7,906 bases of DNA from Rickettsia typhi (GTDB lineage: Bacteria > Pseudomonadota > Gammaproteobacteria > Burkholderiales > Burkholderiaceae_C). The notes under the pieces are model-generated. The model saw nothing but the letters and a program-made list of their open reading frames with translations, made no database searches and was not told the origin of the DNA. The stretch's first letter is position 1; every line of letters begins with the position of its first letter. Made by a program: the position numbers and the translations under genes. The stretch covers positions 1 through 7,906 of the forward strand of contig CALPPP020000051.1 in assembly GCA_943325485.2 (NCBI GenBank), in the 5' to 3' direction. Below, in pieces: positions 6,123-7,906 of the stretch.

Positions 6123-6518
6123 ATGACTTTATTCGACAAGTATGGTGGTGTACCCACTGTCACATTGATTGTCAGAGCCTTTTACAAGGAAGTGCTCAGC
6201 AACTACAAGTTAAAGCCTTACTTTGTAGGCATTGATGCAGAGCGACTGATCAATCATCAAATTGGATTCATTTCGCACTTGCTTGGCAAGCCAGCAAACA
6301 TTCATGTTGAAAAAGTATTAAGCGATTCACACAAGGGCAGAAGAATTTCAGAAGATGCTTTTGATGAAGTGCTCCACACCCTTCATGATGTTCTAGTTGA
6401 TCACAAAATGGAAGAAGCAGACATCAAAGCAGTTGCTGATTTGGTGTTGTCGCACAAGAACGATATTGTCGAAATTGAAAATGCTGTTCGTGTATACAAA
6501 ACTAAGAACGAGACCTAG
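6123..6518 (+). CDS. glbN: group I truncated haemoglobin
   Basis: The 131-residue 2-on-2 globin has the start TLFDKYGGVPTV, then AFYKEVL with the B10 tyrosine (Y21), an E helix NHQIGFISHLLG (residues 44-55), and SDSHKGRRIS with the proximal His at residue 70. Compared from memory with cyanobacterial GlbN, H45 falls at E10 (Synechocystis His46, the distal haem ligand). H111 in LVLSHKNDIVE falls at His117, the residue that bonds covalently to a haem vinyl group. E7 is Leu42 rather than Gln. Such proteins bind O2 and NO and detoxify nitric oxide or reactive nitrogen. AGGAG lies 6 bases before the ATG at 6123, an excellent ribosome binding site. The gene is monocistronic, diverges from the tRNA, and is followed directly by an intergenic repeat. 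A TATATT at 6079-6084 might be its -10 box. The globin call is firm; the haem chemistry is inferred. Confidence 0.85.
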   Translation: MTLFDKYGGVPTVTLIVRAFYKEVLSNYKLKPYFVGIDAERLINHQIGFISHLLGKPANIHVEKVLSDSHKGRRISEDAFDEVLHTLHDVLVDHKMEEADIKAVADLVLSHKNDIVEIENAVRVYKTKNET

Positions 6519-6602
6519 GCATCACTGTTGAGAAATTATTAGGGTCAACCACAGCCCACTTGCGACGCTGTGTGAACAGGGTTGAGACGGAGGTGGGGTG
6601 GT
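6519..6602 (+). repeat. dispersed intergenic repeat, copy A
   Basis: This roughly 84-base element begins at GCATCA, immediately after the globin stop codon. It shares with 7806-7888 the ordered blocks GCATCA, AATTA, TAGGGTC, CACAG, CTTGC, GTGTG, AGGGT, ACGGAGG and GGGGTGGT. Hand alignment gives about three-quarters identity with three single-base gaps. Neither copy holds a convincing frame shared with the other. I do not recognise the family. Confidence 0.7.
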
Positions 6603-6629
6603 CAAGGTGTCGTTTCTCACGACACTTTG
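6603..6629. repeat. hairpin next to repeat copy A
   Basis: CAAGGTGTCGT (6603-6613) pairs with ACGACACTTTG (6619-6629) around TTCTC: 11 base pairs with one G-U. The GTGTCG...CGACAC core begins 4 bases after the repeat copy ends and matches the hairpin beside the other copy. Little U-tract follows, so it is not an obvious terminator, although it could act as one for the globin message. Confidence 0.65.
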
Positions 6630-6705
6630 GCATAGTCAAACTATGGATCAACTATATGTGACGTGTGATAAATGGTCGCCCTATGGCGTCATACAAAAGC
6701 ACCAA

Positions 6706-7356
6706 TCAATAATTGTGTTGCCAGTGAAGGCGTAATCCCTTTCTTTTTTCAGTAGTATTGTTGTCTGAACTGCTAGTGGAATACCTCAAACCCAAAGTGT
6801 TAGATTTATTAAGATCATAAAGTAGAGTAGAGTGATAGCGAACACTTTGATAATCCTGATCATCAGCATCTCTCAAGCGTACTCCAAGATCCACAGCCCA
6901 GCTATCAGCAAACGAAATCTTTGTACCCAAATCTAGGGCATAGTAAGTGAAAGATTTGACATCGCTATAAGTTTTTTGGCTATTGATTTTTTGCCCCAAC
7001 CTGACAGAAACATAGGGGTATAGACCGCTAGTAACTTCAATTGATTTTTTTACTTTAACTTCCAATCCTGAACTTAATGTGCTTAGTCTACTTGTCGAAC
7101 TAATGTAATTATTGTCTTTTTGAGATTGTGAAAATTTGATGGAGTATTCCATCTTTTCTGGTGTTTTTACACCTAACGTAAGGTTGGCGTTTATGTATTC
7201 GTTTGCTAATTTGCTTTTGCTCGTGTCAGCATCTTTTTCTTTAGACACATCAAGCATGACGAAAGGCTTAAAGTTAGAGTTAATCTCTGAAGCAAAGGCG
7301 GAGCCTATAGAATTCGTAATCAATATTATTGCTATAAAAATTTTTGCAGATTTCAT
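6706..7356 (-). CDS. small outer-membrane beta-barrel protein of unknown function
   Basis: The 216-residue precursor has a signal peptide: MKSAK, a hydrophobic stretch 6-19, and an AFA cleavage site after residue 22. The mature part of about 194 residues alternates polar and hydrophobic residues in eight to ten strand-like segments (for example 113-122, 136-148, 153-162, 187-193) separated by Ser/Asn/Asp/Lys-rich turns. It ends GLRLHWQHNY, with a terminal aromatic as in BamA-recognised barrels. Size and pattern suggest an 8-10-strand barrel; I do not recognise a named family. The frame is open to an ATG at 7380, but that codon touches the -10 box and would lie upstream of transcription start. 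The ATG at 7356 has AAAGG 7 bases upstream and begins the signal peptide. The gene is visibly AT-rich: the stretch 7081-7140 is about 28% GC by hand count, against about 62% for 1261-1320. It lies between two repeat copies, consistent with acquisition by transfer. Confidence 0.8.
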   Translation of the reverse strand: MKSAKIFIAIILITNSIGSAFASEINSNFKPFVMLDVSKEKDADTSKSKLANEYINANLTLGVKTPEKMEYSIKFSQSQKDNNYISSTSRLSTLSSGLEVKVKKSIEVTSGLYPYVSVRLGQKINSQKTYSDVKSFTYYALDLGTKISFADSWAVDLGVRLRDADDQDYQSVRYHSTLLYDLNKSNTLGLRYSTSSSDNNTTEKRKGLRLHWQHNY

Positions 7357-7363
7357 TTGTAAA

Positions 7364-7368
7364 CCTTT
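7364..7368 (-). promoter_or_regulatory. ribosome binding site of the beta-barrel gene
   Basis: AAAGG lies 7 bases before the ATG at 7356. It selects the 216-residue product that starts with the signal peptide. Confidence 0.7.
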
Positions 7369-7380
7369 AATTGGGCACAA

Positions 7381-7410
7381 ACATTACCAACAAACAAGTA
7401 TTCTTGTCAA
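7381..7410 (-). promoter_or_regulatory. sigma-70-type promoter of the beta-barrel gene
   Basis: A perfect -35 TTGACA (7410-7405) is followed after 18 bases by TAATGT (7386-7381). Transcription would start near 7374, giving a leader of about 18 bases to the ATG at 7356. A short palindrome, AGCAT-CA-ATGCT (7433-7444), is centred about 64 bases upstream of that start, a typical activator position, but it could be chance. Confidence 0.65.
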
Positions 7411-7504
7411 CGTAAAATTAATAAACCAGCTCAGCATCAATGCTCAATATCCTTGATAAATGTTTAAGAAAAAAAGTATATTTTTAATTAGAAAAAATTA
7501 ATTT

Positions 7505-7521
7505 ATGCTAAAAATTAGCAT
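7505..7521 (-). terminator. AT-rich hairpin after the gene remnant, possible terminator
   Basis: ATGCTAA and TTAGCAT form a perfect 7-base-pair stem around 3 bases. Read on the minus strand it begins 15 bases after the TAA at 7538-7536 and is followed by a T-rich stretch containing TTTTTT. It has the shape of a weak intrinsic terminator for a gene reading leftward. The sequence around it (about 7450-7520) is extremely AT-rich and holds no gene. Confidence 0.45.
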
Positions 7522-7535
7522 GAGATCAGCCCTAT

Positions 7536-7634
7536 TTAATTAGGCGTAAACACTTTGATTGATCGACTCACATCTTCATCAATCGTCGATTTATCAGACA
7601 AGCGAATGGTACCCACTGATGTGAAATCAACCAC
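7536..7634 (-). pseudogene. short coding-like fragment, possible 3' end of a lost gene
   Basis: An open frame of 32 residues plus stop reads VVDFTSVGTIRLSDKSTID, EDVSRSIKVFTPN. Codon choice and composition look protein-like, and a hairpin with a T-rich tail lies 15 bases past the stop. There is no ribosome binding site, only a GTG to start, and an in-frame TGA just upstream at 7643-7641. The simplest reading is the C-terminal remnant of a decayed gene whose 5' part is gone. It may equally be a chance frame. I do not recognise the family. Confidence 0.3.
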
Positions 7635-7643
7635 CGTAAATCA

Positions 7644-7782
7644 ATAGAGTAATTTAGGTACTAAACGCGTAGCTCATTTTTGTTTTTTCCTGCTCGCACC
7701 GTACTGAACTGCTCTTAGGTGACAATTAACACGATGGTTGGATTTGGATTGGTGACCGTCCAGTAACGGCTAGGTTTCGCAA
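7644..7782. other. intergenic stretch with no gene recognised
   Basis: Stop codons interrupt all frames I read on both strands, apart from very short ones such as a 10-codon frame from the ATG at 7734. A T-rich run (TTTTTGTTTTTT) occurs near 7678-7689 without a preceding stable stem. With the hairpin, the repeat and the gene remnant, it makes the region 7411-7906 free of intact genes. Confidence 0.55.
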
Positions 7783-7801
7783 GTGTCGGTTCAACCGACA
7801 C
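7783..7801. repeat. hairpin next to repeat copy B
   Basis: GTGTCGG (7783-7789) pairs perfectly with CCGACAC (7795-7801) around TTCAA. It has the same 7-base-pair stem and 5-base loop as the hairpin at 6607-6625 (GTGTCGT/ACGACAC around TTCTC), with the closing pair changed from T-A to G-C. It ends 4 bases before repeat copy B begins. Confidence 0.7.
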
Positions 7802-7805
7802 CACA

Positions 7806-7888
7806 GCATCAGGCTAGAGAATTACTAGGGTCTTCACAGTTCGCTTGCCGCGCCGTGTGCTGAGGGTGTGATACGGAGGAGGGGTGGT
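7806..7888 (+). repeat. dispersed intergenic repeat, copy B
   Basis: This roughly 83-base copy of the element at 6519-6602 is in the same orientation and about three-quarters identical by hand alignment. The strongest blocks are TAGGGTC, CTTGC, GTGTG and ACGGAGG followed by A or T and GGGGTGGT. The sequence continues for 18 bases to the window edge, so the true right boundary may lie outside. Confidence 0.7.
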
Positions 7889-7906
7889 AGATACGGTTAT
7901 GGTCCC

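Noticed and set aside
6531..6662. Plus-strand open frame through repeat copy A and its hairpin
   Set aside because: The same frame is broken by TAG in copy B, it has no start or ribosome site, and the indels between copies are not multiples of three.
6631..6685. Small hairpins CATAG-TCAAA-CTATG and CGCC-CTAT-GGCG as part of a small RNA or terminator
   Set aside because: The stems are only 4-5 base pairs without a U-tract or a recognisable promoter, so chance is likely.
7357..7380. Earlier start for the beta-barrel protein
   Set aside because: The ATG at 7380 directly follows the -10 box, so it would not be in the transcript, and it would put eight residues before the signal peptide.
7136..7456. 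106-codon plus-strand frame across the barrel gene and its promoter
   Set aside because: It is antisense to a gene with a signal peptide, a promoter and a ribosome site; its composition reflects the opposite strand.
1..7906. CRISPR array, transposase or phage genes
   Set aside because: No regularly spaced short repeats and no transposase, integrase or phage-like protein were seen. The only dispersed repeat is the two-copy element near the right end.

Overview
This window most likely comes from a betaproteobacterium of the order Burkholderiales, probably Comamonadaceae-like. That placement is an inference from the moderate GC content, the style of the catabolic genes (Liv-type ABC permease, FAH-family hydrolase, TetR regulator) and the form of the elongator-type tRNA-Met. 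No species can be assigned by reading alone.

Positions 1-5897 hold a divergent, probably TetR-controlled catabolic locus. Leftward from the central intergenic region (3751-3938) runs a tight operon: an alpha/beta hydrolase (3750-2965), two tandem paralogous metal-dependent amidohydrolases (2954-1641 and 1624-341), and the start of a LivH-type branched-chain amino-acid ABC permease (344 to beyond position 1), with gaps of 10 and 16 bases and one 4-base ATGA overlap. Rightward run a TetR-family regulator (3939-4634), an FAH-family hydrolase (4631-5509, ATGA overlap) and a small VOC/glyoxalase-fold protein (5523-5897). The intergenic region carries a clean operator-like palindrome at 3843-3864 (10-base arms, 2-base centre) between the divergent genes. 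The inferred theme is import of a small organic acid, amide or peptide-like compound through the Liv transporter, hydrolysis by the amidohydrolases and the alpha/beta hydrolase, and processing of a dicarbonyl or acylpyruvate-type intermediate by the FAH protein. The substrate is not identifiable from sequence.

Positions 5898-6518 are housekeeping-like. A minus-strand tRNA with anticodon CAU (elongator-type Met) has a TATAAT -10 box upstream and a strong intrinsic terminator downstream, which also closes the convergent catabolic operon. Next is a group I truncated haemoglobin (6123-6518). By recalled alignment it keeps the proximal His, a distal His and the C-terminal His that in cyanobacterial GlbN attaches covalently to haem.

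Positions 6519-7906 differ in character. A small, AT-rich gene for a secreted beta-barrel outer-membrane protein (7356-6706, minus strand, with its own TTGACA promoter) sits between two diverged direct copies of an approximately 84-base intergenic repeat (6519-6602 and 7806-7888). Each copy lies exactly 4 bases from a GTGTCG...CGACAC hairpin, and the two hairpins differ by a compensatory base-pair change. A 33-codon minus-strand open frame (7634-7536), followed by an AT-rich hairpin, looks like the 3' remnant of a lost gene. Apart from the repeat and hairpins I see no intact gene between 7357 and the window end.
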